From the NCBI RefSeq assembly GCF_015062915.1, contig NZ_SUTJ01000012.1:1-45619 (forward strand): a DNA stretch of 45,619 nucleotides, written 5' to 3'. Shown one piece after another: positions 1-12,182 of the stretch (position 1 is its first letter; each line of letters begins with the position of its first letter). The position numbers were made by a program, and so were the translations under genes. Under the pieces are notes generated by a model. That model saw only the letters and a list, made by a program, of their open reading frames with translations. It was not told the DNA's origin and ran no database searches. Origin of the DNA: Methanobrevibacter thaueri (GTDB lineage Archaea; Methanobacteriota; Methanobacteria; Methanobacteriales; Methanobacteriaceae).

Positions 1-1811
<1,811 letters not shown>

Positions 1812-2048
1812 ATGATTAGCAAAAGCCAATATGAAAACCTGAAGGAAAACTATCTGACAAAAAACAGAACAATGCACTCATTATATGTTGAGATAAACAG
1901 AGAATGTGAGATTCCAAAACAGATATTCTTCAAGTTAATCAATCAAATCCGCAAAGAAGAAGGATTGAACGAGTTTTACACTAAAAAAGAAAAAAGAAAA
2001 AGTAATGTTATAACACACCTGGACAAGTCTCCGAAGTGCTATAACTAG
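1812..2048 (+). CDS. small basic hypothetical protein (78 aa)
   Basis: Not recognised. The product is short, charged and probably all-helical, with a lysine-rich C-terminal half (residues 50-75, [10 protein letters not shown]) that could contact nucleic acid, though no defined DNA-binding motif is visible. ATG start with only a weak GGTAA-type Shine-Dalgarno; a TATA-like TTTTTATATACC lies about 70-80 bases upstream. Codon use looks normal for the neighbourhood, which favours a real gene. Its TAG stop overlaps the stop codon of the convergent prf1 gene. Function cannot be assigned. Confidence 0.6.
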   Translation: MISKSQYENLKENYLTKNRTMHSLYVEINRECEIPKQIFFKLINQIRKEEGLNEFYTKKEKRKSNVITHLDKSPKCYN

Positions 2049-3289
2049 TATTCCACATAGTACCTGAGGATAGCAGCAATTCCACCGAATGCCCTGAAAA
2101 TCTGCATTCCCTCTTCAGTTTCTGTGGATATAAATTCAACATCAGTATTCATTTCCTCTGCCCTTTCGACAAATTCATCAGCTAAGTCGATGGAAGATTC
2201 CTCTTTTAAGGTTTCACCACAATTAGGGCATTTTTCATGAAGATTGTCCGCTTCAGCCTGTGTCTTTACGGTAATGTCTTTTTCCTGACCGCAGCTTGGA
2301 CAAACCATTTTCTTACGCATGCTGGTTAAATCCTCAGATAAAAGCAAGGTATCAACCGCACCCATAATCAAATTATTTCTAACCTGGTTTTCACCATATG
2401 AGCATAAACCCTTATCCTTTCTCAATTCCTGGATGAATTTCTGAACAAGCTTTTTCTCATGCATCACATCAAGGTTTTCCAAGTCATCAGCAGCCCTTGT
2501 GATTACTTCACGAATACCTTCCTCACCGGTGTATGAAGTGTCGACAATGGATATGACCTTGTTTTTAAGTTCGTATTGAAGGTAATCCCCATCATAGAAA
2601 TCCTTCTTGGTGAAACCCGGTCCACCAATGATGATTCCTTTCAAGTCATCCTTCAATGGAAGGTATGCCTCATTCATGTGTTCACCGATACGTTTAAGGA
2701 ACTGGTGAGCGAGATCTTCAATAACACGGTCAAACCTTCTCTGGGACTGACCCCCTGCTTTATGCTTTCCTGGAACTCCACTGGTCAAGTGTCCTAGAAT
2801 GGTTTCCTTCTTACCTTTCAATGTACCGTAGGTAGCCTCGTTTCTGTCGATGACCGCTACGCCGTAAACGTCGTGCTCTTCAATCATGTACTCGAGAGGT
2901 TCGACGAAGAACTCATTGTTACATTTATACCAGTAGGTTTGAACAGGTTCAGGTGGTTCCAAGATGTATTTTTCCATTTTCTCTGTACCTGGACCGCCTT
3001 TAGGAATCATTCCCACAAACAATACAAGACCGTTTTCAGGTGGTTGCCTGTATAGTTTTATGCTTTCCAATATAACTGCGATTGCAGACTGTACGTTTTT
3101 CCTTGTTTGTTTACTCTTAATGTTAGCACTCTGACCCATTTCATCTCTCATGTGCTTACCAACATCACTCAATTGCTTGGTTGGTGGAATGTAAACGGAA
3201 ACAAGCTCGGTACCTCTGCCTCTTTTATTTGATAATTCTTTTAAAGTTTTTTTAAATTCATATAATTCTTTTGATGATACGCTAGCCAT
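2045..3289 (-). CDS. prf1: peptide chain release factor aRF1
   Basis: Recognises all three stop codons in the ribosomal A site and triggers peptide release, working with aRF3/aEF1alpha and ABCE1 as in eukaryotes. At 414 aa it has the usual archaeal length. Seen directly: the codon-recognition motif NIKS at residues 56-59, the peptidyl-hydrolysis GGQ motif at 179-181 ([12 protein letters not shown]), and a zinc-ribbon-like pair CPSCG and CPNCG in the C-terminal domain. The ATG start begins [14 protein letters not shown], typical for the family. It is monocistronic, divergent from the dihydrouridine synthase, with a 99-base spacer holding both promoters; its stop codon overlaps that of the small gene at 1812-2048. 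Confidence 0.98.
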   Translation of the reverse strand: MASVSSKELYEFKKTLKELSNKRGRGTELVSVYIPPTKQLSDVGKHMRDEMGQSANIKSKQTRKNVQSAIAVILESIKLYRQPPENGLVLFVGMIPKGGPGTEKMEKYILEPPEPVQTYWYKCNNEFFVEPLEYMIEEHDVYGVAVIDRNEATYGTLKGKKETILGHLTSGVPGKHKAGGQSQRRFDRVIEDLAHQFLKRIGEHMNEAYLPLKDDLKGIIIGGPGFTKKDFYDGDYLQYELKNKVISIVDTSYTGEEGIREVITRAADDLENLDVMHEKKLVQKFIQELRKDKGLCSYGENQVRNNLIMGAVDTLLLSEDLTSMRKKMVCPSCGQEKDITVKTQAEADNLHEKCPNCGETLKEESSIDLADEFVERAEEMNTDVEFISTETEEGMQIFRAFGGIAAILRYYVEY

Positions 3290-3397
3290 GTTATCCCAAT
3301 AATAATTAAATTAATATAATAGATATAATTATATAATTACAAATATAAATAAGTAATGAAAAAATAGGAAAAATCGGCATAATTTAATGTGAGTTTT

Positions 3398-4375
3398 ATG
3401 AAATGGAAAATTGGTAATGTCAAGATTGACAATCAGGTGGTTTTAGCACCAATGGCAGGAATCACCGATTCGGCATTTAGAAGAATCGTCAAGGACATGG
3501 GATGCGGACTCCTGTCCACCGAGATGGTGTCCGACAAGGCATTGATGTATAATAACTGGAAGACCCAGGAAATGCTTTACATGACCGAAGCCGAAAGGCC
3601 AATTTCCCAGCAGATATTCGGATCCGGTGCCGATTCATTCAGGATAGCTGCAAAGTACATTGAAGAGAACATGAAGCCCGACATCATTGACATTAACATG
3701 GGATGTCCAGTCACAAAGGTTGCAGTAAAGGCAAAGGCTGGAAGCGCACTTCTAAAGCATCCGGATAAGGTCCGAGACATCACCAGCGCTGTTGTTGATA
3801 CTGTTGACGTTCCAGTTACCGTTAAAATTAGAAGCGGTTGGAGCAATAAATGCGTTAATGCAGTTGAAATAGCTAAGATTGTTGAGGATTGCGGAGCCTC
3901 AGCGATTGCAGTTCATCCCCGCACACGGGAAGAGCGTTATGGTGTTAAGGCGAAATGGTCCATTATCAAAGAGGTTAAGGATGCGGTTTCAATACCTGTC
4001 ATAGGCAATGGTGACATTTTCACATGCTATGATGCAAAAAGGATGCTTGATGAAACAGGTTGTGATGCGATAATGATTGGTCGTGGAGTTATAGGAAATC
4101 CATGGATCATAAAGCATTGCGTTGAATATTTGGATTGTGGAATCGAGCCTGAAAGAGTGACCATGGAGGAACGTCTTGAAATGATTAAAAAACATGCAGA
4201 GCTTCTAAGCGAAATCAAACCAGAAAAAGTGGCAATGCATAAGATGAGAACCCATGCAGCGTATTACCTGAAAGGACGTTACAGAAGCGCAGAAATCAAG
4301 CCACGCCTATTCAAGATGAACACAAAAAAGGAATTGTTTGACCTGCTTGACGAATATGTTGAGCTAATCAAGTAA
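3398..4375 (+). CDS. tRNA-dihydrouridine synthase family protein
   Basis: FMN-dependent reductase that converts uridine to dihydrouridine in tRNA. A TIM barrel of the Dus family: VLAPMAGITDSAFR near the N-terminus, NMGCPVTK with the catalytic cysteine at about residue 103, and the flavin/tRNA-contact segment HPRTREERYG. The C-terminal helical domain is short but complete (325 aa). A GTG nine bases upstream (3389) would give three extra residues, but that GTGA matches a Shine-Dalgarno element five bases before ATG 3398, so the ATG is preferred. The last 12 bases overlap the convergent gene at 4364. Which tRNA position it modifies cannot be told from sequence. Confidence 0.93.
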   Translation: MKWKIGNVKIDNQVVLAPMAGITDSAFRRIVKDMGCGLLSTEMVSDKALMYNNWKTQEMLYMTEAERPISQQIFGSGADSFRIAAKYIEENMKPDIIDINMGCPVTKVAVKAKAGSALLKHPDKVRDITSAVVDTVDVPVTVKIRSGWSNKCVNAVEIAKIVEDCGASAIAVHPRTREERYGVKAKWSIIKEVKDAVSIPVIGNGDIFTCYDAKRMLDETGCDAIMIGRGVIGNPWIIKHCVEYLDCGIEPERVTMEERLEMIKKHAELLSEIKPEKVAMHKMRTHAAYYLKGRYRSAEIKPRLFKMNTKKELFDLLDEYVELIK

Positions 4376-5332
4376 TTTTTCAGCACCGAATTTTTCAAAT
4401 AGCTCCAAATCCCCATCAGCAATTGTATTTATCTCAAGCAAATCCATACCGGTAATTTCAATCACTTCACGGGCCAGGTGAACATAAGTGTCGGGATAGT
4501 CATTATATCCGAAAATGTGCCAGATTACATCACCTTCAAAAACCATTTCCAGATACCAGTCATACCCTTCTAAGTCATCAGGATCACGGGCATTTGACTT
4601 TTTGTGATAGTCATCGAAAATCCACATGTATACATGGTATTTTTTAAGCAGATTCAAAATCAGTTGCCTGTCCGAATCGATTAATTCTTTTTCAATATAA
4701 CCGTTAATCTCGTTTTCATCAAAATTTATTATCAAACGAGGGTTTGGCAGTTCATATGGGTATGTCCGGTAATGGCCGAATTCAATGGACTTTACATTTA
4801 AACTATTTCCTGCATAAACACCATCCTCACGGACATCATAATATAGTGGTGTAGCCAAATGCTTTTGATAATTCAAGTGCAATACGTCGAACTTGAATAT
4901 TTCACTTAAAAGCTCACCGAACCGAATCCAGTTTGGAGGGTAATTGTTCTTGAAACTGTACTCCTCATAGTTGTCGGTTGAGTAGATTATCACATTACAG
5001 GAGTATACAAGCTCGATTTTTTCAAAATAGGAGAATTCCTCAGATTCAAAGTCCTTAAACAATTCCAGTTCGGTGAAATCATGAAGGAACCTGTCAATTT
5101 GAGAATCACTCATCCGGTGAATCTCACTGGTCATCTTGCGTCTCAAGTCAACCAGTATGTCAACCCAGGTATCGTCACAAAGGGGACTTTCCTTGACGAA
5201 CTTGTCACCACTTCCACGCTCGGAAATCTTATAATAAGCGTTTTTGTTAACCAAATCTATTGTGAAGCATTCGTAGTGACGATTGAGCCTTTTGAAATTG
5301 AACCTCTGAGTAATCTCTATCTTTTCAATCAT
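4364..5332 (-). CDS. hypothetical acidic protein, 322 aa
   Basis: Not recognised. The protein is soluble in appearance, strongly acidic and rich in aromatic residues, with no signal peptide, membrane segment or cysteine cluster. Segments such as YECFTIDLVNKNAYYKIS and WDNYEEY-like aromatic/acidic stretches resemble generic alpha/beta proteins of unknown function in Methanobrevibacter, but no catalytic motif stands out. An upstream ATG at 5386 would add 18 hydrophobic residues; I prefer ATG 5332 (MIEKIEITQRFNF) because the conserved-looking sequence starts there and an AATTATATTA TATA-like element lies only about 20-30 bases upstream, consistent with a leaderless transcript. It overlaps the dihydrouridine synthase 3' end by 12 bases. 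Confidence 0.75.
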   Translation of the reverse strand: MIEKIEITQRFNFKRLNRHYECFTIDLVNKNAYYKISERGSGDKFVKESPLCDDTWVDILVDLRRKMTSEIHRMSDSQIDRFLHDFTELELFKDFESEEFSYFEKIELVYSCNVIIYSTDNYEEYSFKNNYPPNWIRFGELLSEIFKFDVLHLNYQKHLATPLYYDVREDGVYAGNSLNVKSIEFGHYRTYPYELPNPRLIINFDENEINGYIEKELIDSDRQLILNLLKKYHVYMWIFDDYHKKSNARDPDDLEGYDWYLEMVFEGDVIWHIFGYNDYPDTYVHLAREVIEITGMDLLEINTIADGDLELFEKFGAEKLLD

Positions 5333-5427
5333 TATATTAACATTTGTCAGATTGGATAATATAATTATCGAATGCAAGACAAACATTTATAATGATTATA
5401 TTCTAAATTAATTAACAAAGTGATACT

Positions 5428-5946
5428 ATGATTAGAAGATGTCCTCAATGCGGTACAACAACAGATGATATGTACGGATTTTGCATAAAATGCGGACATG
5501 AGTTTCCAAAAATTGAAGCTGAAGGAAATATCTGCCCATTATGTCAATATCCAAACCCTGACGAAGCAGATTACTGTGTTAAATGTGGAACTCCTTTAAT
5601 ATTTAAAAAACAGTTTGAAGGAGACCCAAACAGTGCAATGAATCCAATCGTGATTAAAAAGGAAGTTATTAGAGATGCCCAACAGTACAAGGCAAACAAA
5701 ACCAGCAAATGGCTGATTATATTCGGTTACGTATTCTCAATCCTTGGAGGTATCCTTGGTTTGATCATTGCAATCTATCTGTCAACCCGTAAGGACCCTA
5801 ATGCAAGAAAACACGGACACATCCAATTGGCAATATTCGCATTCTACATAGTGCTGATAGCAATAATGTTTGCAACCGGAAACATGCCTGCGGATGCGAT
5901 TTCACAGTATCAGCAGATGCTAGCGGGAAACTTTACCTCTATTTAG
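5428..5946 (+). CDS. double zinc-ribbon membrane protein
   Basis: A 172-aa protein with two N-terminal zinc ribbons (CPQCG...CIKCG at residues 5-22 and CPLCQ...CVKCG at 36-53), a charged linker, and two predicted membrane spans (WLIIFGYVFSILGGILGLII about 90-112 and HIQLAIFAFYIVLIAIMFA about 130-150). This architecture is common in Methanobacteriales and usually annotated only as zinc-ribbon domain protein; the ribbons would face the cytoplasm and could mediate protein or nucleic-acid contact. The start is ATG with a GTGAT Shine-Dalgarno three bases upstream. The 3' end overlaps the convergent rimI by 27 bases. The physiological role is unknown. Confidence 0.88.
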   Translation: MIRRCPQCGTTTDDMYGFCIKCGHEFPKIEAEGNICPLCQYPNPDEADYCVKCGTPLIFKKQFEGDPNSAMNPIVIKKEVIRDAQQYKANKTSKWLIIFGYVFSILGGILGLIIAIYLSTRKDPNARKHGHIQLAIFAFYIVLIAIMFATGNMPADAISQYQQMLAGNFTSI

Positions 5947-6372
5947 AGGAATGTACATTACCACTGCACCATCCCCATCCTCATAGTATCCCGGAACCAC
6001 CCTATCTATTTTAAAGTTGAAGGTCTTGTAAAACTCAATGGCACCGGCGTTGTTCTCATTGACCTCCAGGTATATTGCACTGATGTCAAGAAGTGACAGT
6101 ATGGAGATTGCCTTGACCAAAAGCTGTGTTCCGGCACCCAAACGGCGATAGTTCCTATCAACGGCGATGGAGATTATGTGGCCCTGATTTTCATACTTAA
6201 TCCAGAAGATGACATAACCTATCACATAGCCATTCTCTTCAGCCACCAGAAAACCTACACCCATCTCATATAACTGCTGAAACATGTCGATTCCGTAGGA
6301 TTGGTTGAAAGACATGTTCTCTATTTCAAAAACTCTTCTAAGGTCATTTGGTGTGAATTTTCTGACAATCAT
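5920..6372 (-). CDS. rimI: GNAT N-acetyltransferase, RimI type
   Basis: A 150-aa Gcn5-related acetyltransferase of the archaeal RimI/Ard1 kind, expected to acetylate protein N-termini from acetyl-CoA. Seen: core beta strands ending in IISIAVDRNYRRLGAGTQLL, where RRLGAG is the acetyl-CoA pyrophosphate-binding loop (Q/RxxGxG/A), and the C-terminal YLEVNENNAGAIEFYKTFNF, the hallmark of RimI proteins. The ATG start lacks a Shine-Dalgarno sequence; an A/T-rich box about 30 bases upstream suggests a leaderless message. Divergent from the UPF0146 gene and convergent with the zinc-ribbon gene, with 27 bases of overlap. Confidence 0.92.
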   Translation of the reverse strand: MIVRKFTPNDLRRVFEIENMSFNQSYGIDMFQQLYEMGVGFLVAEENGYVIGYVIFWIKYENQGHIISIAVDRNYRRLGAGTQLLVKAISILSLLDISAIYLEVNENNAGAIEFYKTFNFKIDRVVPGYYEDGDGAVVMYIPLNRGKVSR

Positions 6373-6481
6373 GCTAAACTAAAATTTAAAGAACAAAGTA
6401 TTTAATACTAACTAATTATGTAAAAAAATAGAATACAATATTTTAATACTTTGGATTACGAATATTAATTAAGGGATAAAA

Positions 6482-6871
6482 ATGTGGGATGACTTTGCAG
6501 AATATATTTTAAAAGAAGTTGGCGACGACAATGTCAGGATAGCGGAAGTCGCTATCGGAAAATATGACAAGATTGCCGAAATCCTTTCATCCAAGGACAA
6601 CATAACACTCATCAAAACCGATATCATACCAAAAGACGCCACAGTAATCAAGGACGACATAACAAATCCCAATATGGAACTCTATGAGGATGTTGACATA
6701 ATATACTCAATCAGGCCTCCAAGTGAACTCCAACCATATCTGGTTAATCTGGCAATGGAGACAGGCTCACAGCTGATCATTAAGCCACTGACAAATGAGG
6801 ATTTGAATACCGGCAGAGTCAATATGAAACTGAAAAATTACAAGAAAGCTAGTTTTTACACTTTAAGGTGA
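6482..6871 (+). CDS. UPF0146 family protein
   Basis: A 129-aa archaeal protein of the UPF0146 family, a small Rossmann-like fold of unknown function. Recognisable segments are VAIGKYDKIAEIL (nucleotide-binding-like turn near residue 24), the DIIYSIRPPSELQPYL motif and GSQLIIKPLTNE. First gene of a compact plus-strand run: its TGA stop lies inside the AGGTGA Shine-Dalgarno sequence of the ATPase gene that follows after four bases, so translation is probably coupled. The start is ATG with a weak GGGAT element. Functional links to the ATPase or to cbiJ are not evident. Confidence 0.87.
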   Translation: MWDDFAEYILKEVGDDNVRIAEVAIGKYDKIAEILSSKDNITLIKTDIIPKDATVIKDDITNPNMELYEDVDIIYSIRPPSELQPYLVNLAMETGSQLIIKPLTNEDLNTGRVNMKLKNYKKASFYTLR

Positions 6872-6875
6872 TGCA

Positions 6876-9281
6876 ATGCAAGAATTACACGGTTTGACAA
6901 CACAGGAAGCCAAAAAAAGGCAAGCTGAATACGGTTTGAATAAGCTTGATGAGAAAAAGCCAACACCCCTAATCGTACTGTTCCTATCACAATTCATTGA
7001 CATACTAATCGGACTTCTGCTCGTAGCCGCAATCGCAGCCTATGCAATTGGAGACATCATCGATGCAGGAGTTATTGTTCTTGCGGTTTTGCTGAACGTG
7101 ATAATGGGATTCATCCAGGAATACCGCTCCCAGAAGGCGATGGAAAGCCTTAAGGATTTGATTGTTAAAACCGCCATTGTCAAAAGGGACGGTGAGATTC
7201 AGGAAATCAATTCAGAGGATTTGACCGTTGGAGACGTGGTCATTCTTGAGGAAGGAGGAAAAGTGCCTGCAGACCTGAAGCTGATTGAAGTGAATGACTT
7301 GAGCCTTGACGAATCCTCCCTGACAGGAGAATCAGAGGCGATTCATAAGAATGTTGATGATGATGTCTTTATGGAATCCAATATCCTTTCAGGAAATGGA
7401 ATTGGAATTGTCGATAAAATAGGAATGAACACGCATATCGGAAAGATTGCCCAAATCGTTCAGGAAGACGATGAGGACACTCCCCTTAAGACAAAAGTGG
7501 GAAATCTTGGAAAAACATTGTCCGCCATTGCCATAGTCGTGTGTATCGCCATCTTCATTTTGGAACTGTTCAAGGGAATTCCCCTTGTTGAAACATTCAT
7601 GACAGCAGTTTCACTTGCCGTTGCAGCAATCCCAGAAGGGTTGCCTGCCGTTTTGACACTGACACTGGCACTTGGAATGTCACAGATGGCAAAGTCCGAT
7701 GCGATTGTGCGCAAGCTGCTGTCCGTTGAAACACTCGGATCATGCACAATCATCTGCAGTGACAAGACAGGTACACTGACCGAAAACAGGATGACAGTTG
7801 TGGACAGTTTCTTCACAAATGAAGAGGAAACTTTAAAGATTGGAAAATTATGCAATAATGCAATCATACGCAATGACGAGGTTATTGGAAATCAAACAGA
7901 CGGTGCAATCCTAAAATACTGTGGAAATGTGAAAATCGAGCTTGAAAGAATTGATGAAATTCCACTTGACAGCAATCGTAAAATGATGACTACTATACAT
8001 AGCCTAAACGATGAAGAAAATATCATCTTTACAAAAGGTGCTCCTGAAATAATTCTAACCAAATGCAAATATATAGATAACAATGGAAGTATCGAAATTA
8101 TTGACGATTCCTTCAAGGAAAACATAACAAAAAAAATTGACGAAATGAGTGACAAAGCTTTGAGGGTAATCGGATTCGCATACAAAATTGATGACGGCAC
8201 ATCACCTGAAGAGAACCTGACATTCACAGGACTGCTCGGATTGATAGATCCCCCTAAAAAGGATGCCAAGCAGGCTGTCAGCGATTGTAAGAAAGCGAGA
8301 ATCAAAGTCAAAATGATAACTGGAGACTATAAAAAAACCGCCTGTGCAATTGCAAGGGAACTTGGAATCCTTACAACCGGAAAGGTCATAACAGGTGACG
8401 AACTGGAAAGCATGACCCTTGAGGAGTATTATGAAATTGCAGATGACATCCAGGTTTATGCAAGGGTTAAGCCTACACAGAAAATGAGAATCGTTGAAGC
8501 CCTTAAGAATTCCGGAAACATCGTTGCAATGACAGGAGATGGTGTCAATGATACGCCAGCCCTTAAAAAGGCTTCAATTGGAGTGGCCATGGGTGACGGT
8601 ACCGATGTGGCAAAGGAATCAGCAGACATGGTATTGCAGAACAATGATTTTGCAACCATCGTCAAGGCAATCAAAGAAGGCCGTAAGATCTATGACAATA
8701 TCAAAAGGTTCGTCAAGTTCCAGGTATCAACAAATGTCGGAGCAATACTGACAATAGTTGGAACCTCCCTATTGTCCCTGCCTCTTCCGTTCAATCCAGT
8801 TCAACTATTATGGCTGAACATAGTTATGGACGGTCCGCCTGCACAGACCCTGGGTGTTGAGGGAGCTGAAAGGGATTTGATGGAACGCCCACCGGAAACA
8901 GGAGACATACTAACAAGAAAAACATTGACTGAGATTTTAATTTCAGGAATTGTAATGGCAATCGGAACAATAGCAGTGTTTGCATATGAACTGGCAAATA
9001 ATGCTTCAGAGCAAAAGGCAATGACTGTTGCGTTCACATTGTTTGTAATGTATCAGCTGTTCAATGCATACAACAGGAAAGCAGATTCAGAATCATCAAG
9101 CAAGTACCTTTACCTTGCAATTGTCCTTTCATTCGTGCTTCAGCTGTTAATCATATATATTCCACAGTTGCAACTCATATTCAGAACAACCTCAATCAAT
9201 ATGATTGAATGGGCGATGATTATAATTGTCGCATTGACAATAATCGTTGCAGATAAACTAATGACTAAAGTGATAAAATGA
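6876..9281 (+). CDS. P-type cation-transporting ATPase (P2A, calcium-type)
   Basis: A membrane pump of the SERCA/PMCA-like P2 group that exports cations at the cost of ATP. At 801 aa it is complete, though the nucleotide domain is compact. Seen: actuator loop TGES at 150-153, PEGLPA in M4 (253-258), phosphorylated Asp296 in SDKTGTLT, hinge GDGVNDTPAL at 554-563, and LWLNIVMDGPPAQTLG in M6. M4 Glu and M6 Asn and Asp match calcium-site ligands of SERCA, but the SERCA M6 Thr is Met here, so Ca2+ is likely and another divalent ion is possible. Start: ATG after AGGTGATGCA. Its last four bases overlap cbiJ. Confidence 0.93.
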   Translation: MQELHGLTTQEAKKRQAEYGLNKLDEKKPTPLIVLFLSQFIDILIGLLLVAAIAAYAIGDIIDAGVIVLAVLLNVIMGFIQEYRSQKAMESLKDLIVKTAIVKRDGEIQEINSEDLTVGDVVILEEGGKVPADLKLIEVNDLSLDESSLTGESEAIHKNVDDDVFMESNILSGNGIGIVDKIGMNTHIGKIAQIVQEDDEDTPLKTKVGNLGKTLSAIAIVVCIAIFILELFKGIPLVETFMTAVSLAVAAIPEGLPAVLTLTLALGMSQMAKSDAIVRKLLSVETLGSCTIICSDKTGTLTENRMTVVDSFFTNEEETLKIGKLCNNAIIRNDEVIGNQTDGAILKYCGNVKIELERIDEIPLDSNRKMMTTIHSLNDEENIIFTKGAPEIILTKCKYIDNNGSIEIIDDSFKENITKKIDEMSDKALRVIGFAYKIDDGTSPEENLTFTGLLGLIDPPKKDAKQAVSDCKKARIKVKMITGDYKKTACAIARELGILTTGKVITGDELESMTLEEYYEIADDIQVYARVKPTQKMRIVEALKNSGNIVAMTGDGVNDTPALKKASIGVAMGDGTDVAKESADMVLQNNDFATIVKAIKEGRKIYDNIKRFVKFQVSTNVGAILTIVGTSLLSLPLPFNPVQLLWLNIVMDGPPAQTLGVEGAERDLMERPPETGDILTRKTLTEILISGIVMAIGTIAVFAYELANNASEQKAMTVAFTLFVMYQLFNAYNRKADSESSSKYLYLAIVLSFVLQLLIIYIPQLQLIFRTTSINMIEWAMIIIVALTIIVADKLMTKVIK

Positions 9282-10063
9282 AGATATTTCTTCTTGGCGG
9301 AACCAAGGATTCCACAAATATAATAACTCACATTAAAGAGAATTACGATTCATATATCTTGACAACCACCACCACCGAATACGGTGCAAGATTGGCTGAT
9401 GAAAGCGGAAGTGACGATACAATAGCACGCCCGCTTTTAAAGGATGAAATAAAAGAAATAATAGTTAATGAAAATTTCGATGTGCTTATTGATGCAACCC
9501 ATCCATTTGCAGAACACATTACACAAACCAGTGCAAGCATTGCCAATGAATTGGAATTGCCATATATCCGCTTTGAAAGACCAACCACTGACCTGAGCAA
9601 CATTGACACTTCTCACATACGTTATGTAGATTCATTTGAAGAAGCGGGAAAGTTAATTGAAAGAACTTTTCATGAAGGAAATGTCCTTCACTTTGCAGGA
9701 GCAAACACAATGGGTGAAATCCTGAAATATGTTTCAGTTGACAGGTTCTACCCAAGGATTCTGAAAGTGGAAAGCTCAATTGAAAAGTGCAATTCACTTG
9801 GAGTTGATCCAGACCACATCATCCCAATGAAAGGGGCTGCAAGCCTTGAGGAAAACCTTGAGCTTATTGAAAAGTATGATGCAAGCGTTATGATAACCAA
9901 GGAAAGCGGTGAGATAGGCGGAGTCATAGAAAAGATACAGGCAGCAAACGAAAAGGATGTTGCTGTGGTAATGATTCAAAGGCCAAAAATAAATGAATTG
10001 GATAAAAACGATATAGTGTCCAATCTTGATGAATTGGATATCAAATTAAACAACTTTTTTTAA
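9278..10063 (+). CDS. cbiJ: cobalt-precorrin-6A reductase
   Basis: Reduces the macrocycle of cobalt-precorrin-6A with NAD(P)H in the anaerobic corrin pathway. The 261-aa product has the family's N-terminal MKIFLLGGTKDS nucleotide-binding start, DVLIDATHPFAEHITQ, the PYIRFERP segment and the C-terminal VMITKESGEIGG, all diagnostic of CobK/CbiJ. In an anaerobic methanogen the cobalt-early form is expected. It overlaps the ATPase gene by an ATGA junction, implying co-transcription; cobS and a CbiS-like gene for late steps of the same pathway lie near 40-42 kb. The gene ends 17 bases before the oppositely oriented tRNA-Ser. Confidence 0.93.
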   Translation: MKIFLLGGTKDSTNIITHIKENYDSYILTTTTTEYGARLADESGSDDTIARPLLKDEIKEIIVNENFDVLIDATHPFAEHITQTSASIANELELPYIRFERPTTDLSNIDTSHIRYVDSFEEAGKLIERTFHEGNVLHFAGANTMGEILKYVSVDRFYPRILKVESSIEKCNSLGVDPDHIIPMKGAASLEENLELIEKYDASVMITKESGEIGGVIEKIQAANEKDVAVVMIQRPKINELDKNDIVSNLDELDIKLNNFF

Positions 10064-10080
10064 TAAATATTAAAATAAAA

Positions 10081-10164
10081 CGCCGAGACTGGGATTTGAA
10101 CCCAGGCGAGGATGACCTCACAGGATTTCAAGTCCTGCGCCTTACCAGACTAGACTATCTCGGC
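10081..10164 (-). tRNA. tRNA-Ser(UGA), copy 1
   Basis: On the minus strand the 84-base sequence folds as a class II tRNA with acceptor GCCGAGA/TCTCGGC, discriminator G as expected for serine, a long variable arm, T-loop GGTTCAAATCC, and anticodon loop CTTGAAA (anticodon UGA). No intron and no encoded CCA. It is identical over its full length to the copy at 10281-10364 and terminates the minus-strand cluster downstream of rps10. Confidence 0.97.
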
Positions 10165-10280
10165 ATATGAAAATAAACAGTACCGATTCAAAGATCTAAA
10201 TATAAATTATATGAAAATGATGAGTATCTAATATTATGAATTAGATATCGAATTAAAAAGATTTTTAAAAATAGATTTAA

Positions 10281-10364
10281 CGCCGAGACTGGGATTTGAA
10301 CCCAGGCGAGGATGACCTCACAGGATTTCAAGTCCTGCGCCTTACCAGACTAGACTATCTCGGC
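10281..10364 (-). tRNA. tRNA-Ser(UGA), copy 2
   Basis: Identical to copy 1 in all 84 bases, and the identity continues into the 5' flank (TATGAAAA on the plus strand), so about 92 bases are duplicated with a spacing of exactly 200. Anticodon loop CTTGAAA gives UGA. It lies 35 bases downstream of rps10, the place where a single tRNA-Ser is found in several archaeal EF-1alpha/S10 clusters. Confidence 0.97.
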
Positions 10365-10399
10365 ATATGAAAAGGAATATTTAGAAGGATTCTAAATAT

Positions 10400-10708
10400 T
10401 TATCCTTTAAGTTCAATTTCAATACTTACGTTATCAGGAACGTTGACTTTCATTACTTGTCTCATAGCACGTTCATCAGCTCCAATACCGATTAAACGTT
10501 TATGAATCCTGAGTTCCCATTTTTCCCAAGAAGCTTTACCTTCTCCATCTGGAGATTTTCTTGTTGGTACTACTAATTTTTTAGTAGGTAATGGAATAGG
10601 ACCAGATAAGTCAACACCAGTTCTTTCAGCAATTTTTTTAAGTTGATCGCAAACGTATGCTAATTTTTCTGGGTCGGTTCCAGTAAGTTTAATTCTTGCT
10701 TGATTCAT
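10400..10708 (-). CDS. rps10: 30S ribosomal protein uS10
   Basis: Small-subunit head protein, 102 aa, beginning [16 protein letters not shown] with the family segment [22 protein letters not shown] in the extended loop that reaches into the 30S head, and a C-terminal NVSIEIEL strand. The start is ATG behind a GGAGGATAATAA Shine-Dalgarno region. It follows tuf on the same strand after 70 bases that contain a hairpin with a T-rich tail, so part of the transcription may stop before it. The two tRNA-Ser genes follow downstream. Confidence 0.98.
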   Translation of the reverse strand: MNQARIKLTGTDPEKLAYVCDQLKKIAERTGVDLSGPIPLPTKKLVVPTRKSPDGEGKASWEKWELRIHKRLIGIGADERAMRQVMKVNVPDNVSIEIELKG

Positions 10709-10721
10709 TTATTATCCTCCA

Positions 10722-10760
10722 AAAAAAACAAAAATAAAAGAAAGTAATAAATTACTTTCC
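10722..10760 (-). terminator. hairpin with T-tract between tuf and rps10
   Basis: On the minus strand, GAAAGTAAT and ATTACTTTC (10740-10748 and 10751-10759) form a nine-base-pair stem with a two-base spacer, followed directly by TTTTATTTTTG and further Ts. It lies 20 bases after the tuf stop and upstream of the rps10 Shine-Dalgarno sequence. It could reduce read-through from the abundant tuf message into rps10. Confidence 0.5.
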
Positions 10761-10778
10761 AATTAATTGTTTAGAAAC

Positions 10779-12032
<1,254 letters not shown>

Positions 12033-12082
12033 TATATAACCTCTTTGTAATATTAAATACAAAATCTATAAGCTTAAATGAT

Positions 12083-12182
12083 AGCTTAAATTTATTATAT
12101 ATTTCTCAACATATAAATAGATAATGTTTTTTTCATGATTTTTTAAAAAAATATAAAAAATTAAAAAAATTAAATTTTAATT
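12083..12182 (-). promoter_or_regulatory. tuf: probable internal promoter of tuf, and fusA 3' T-tracts
   Basis: Reading the minus strand past the fusA stop there are several runs of six or seven Ts (typical of archaeal termination), then TATTTATATGTTG and AAATATATAATAAATTT, two TATA-like elements about 80-100 and 60 bases upstream of the tuf ATG. The arrangement suggests that fusA transcription can end here and tuf transcription restart. Confidence 0.5.
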
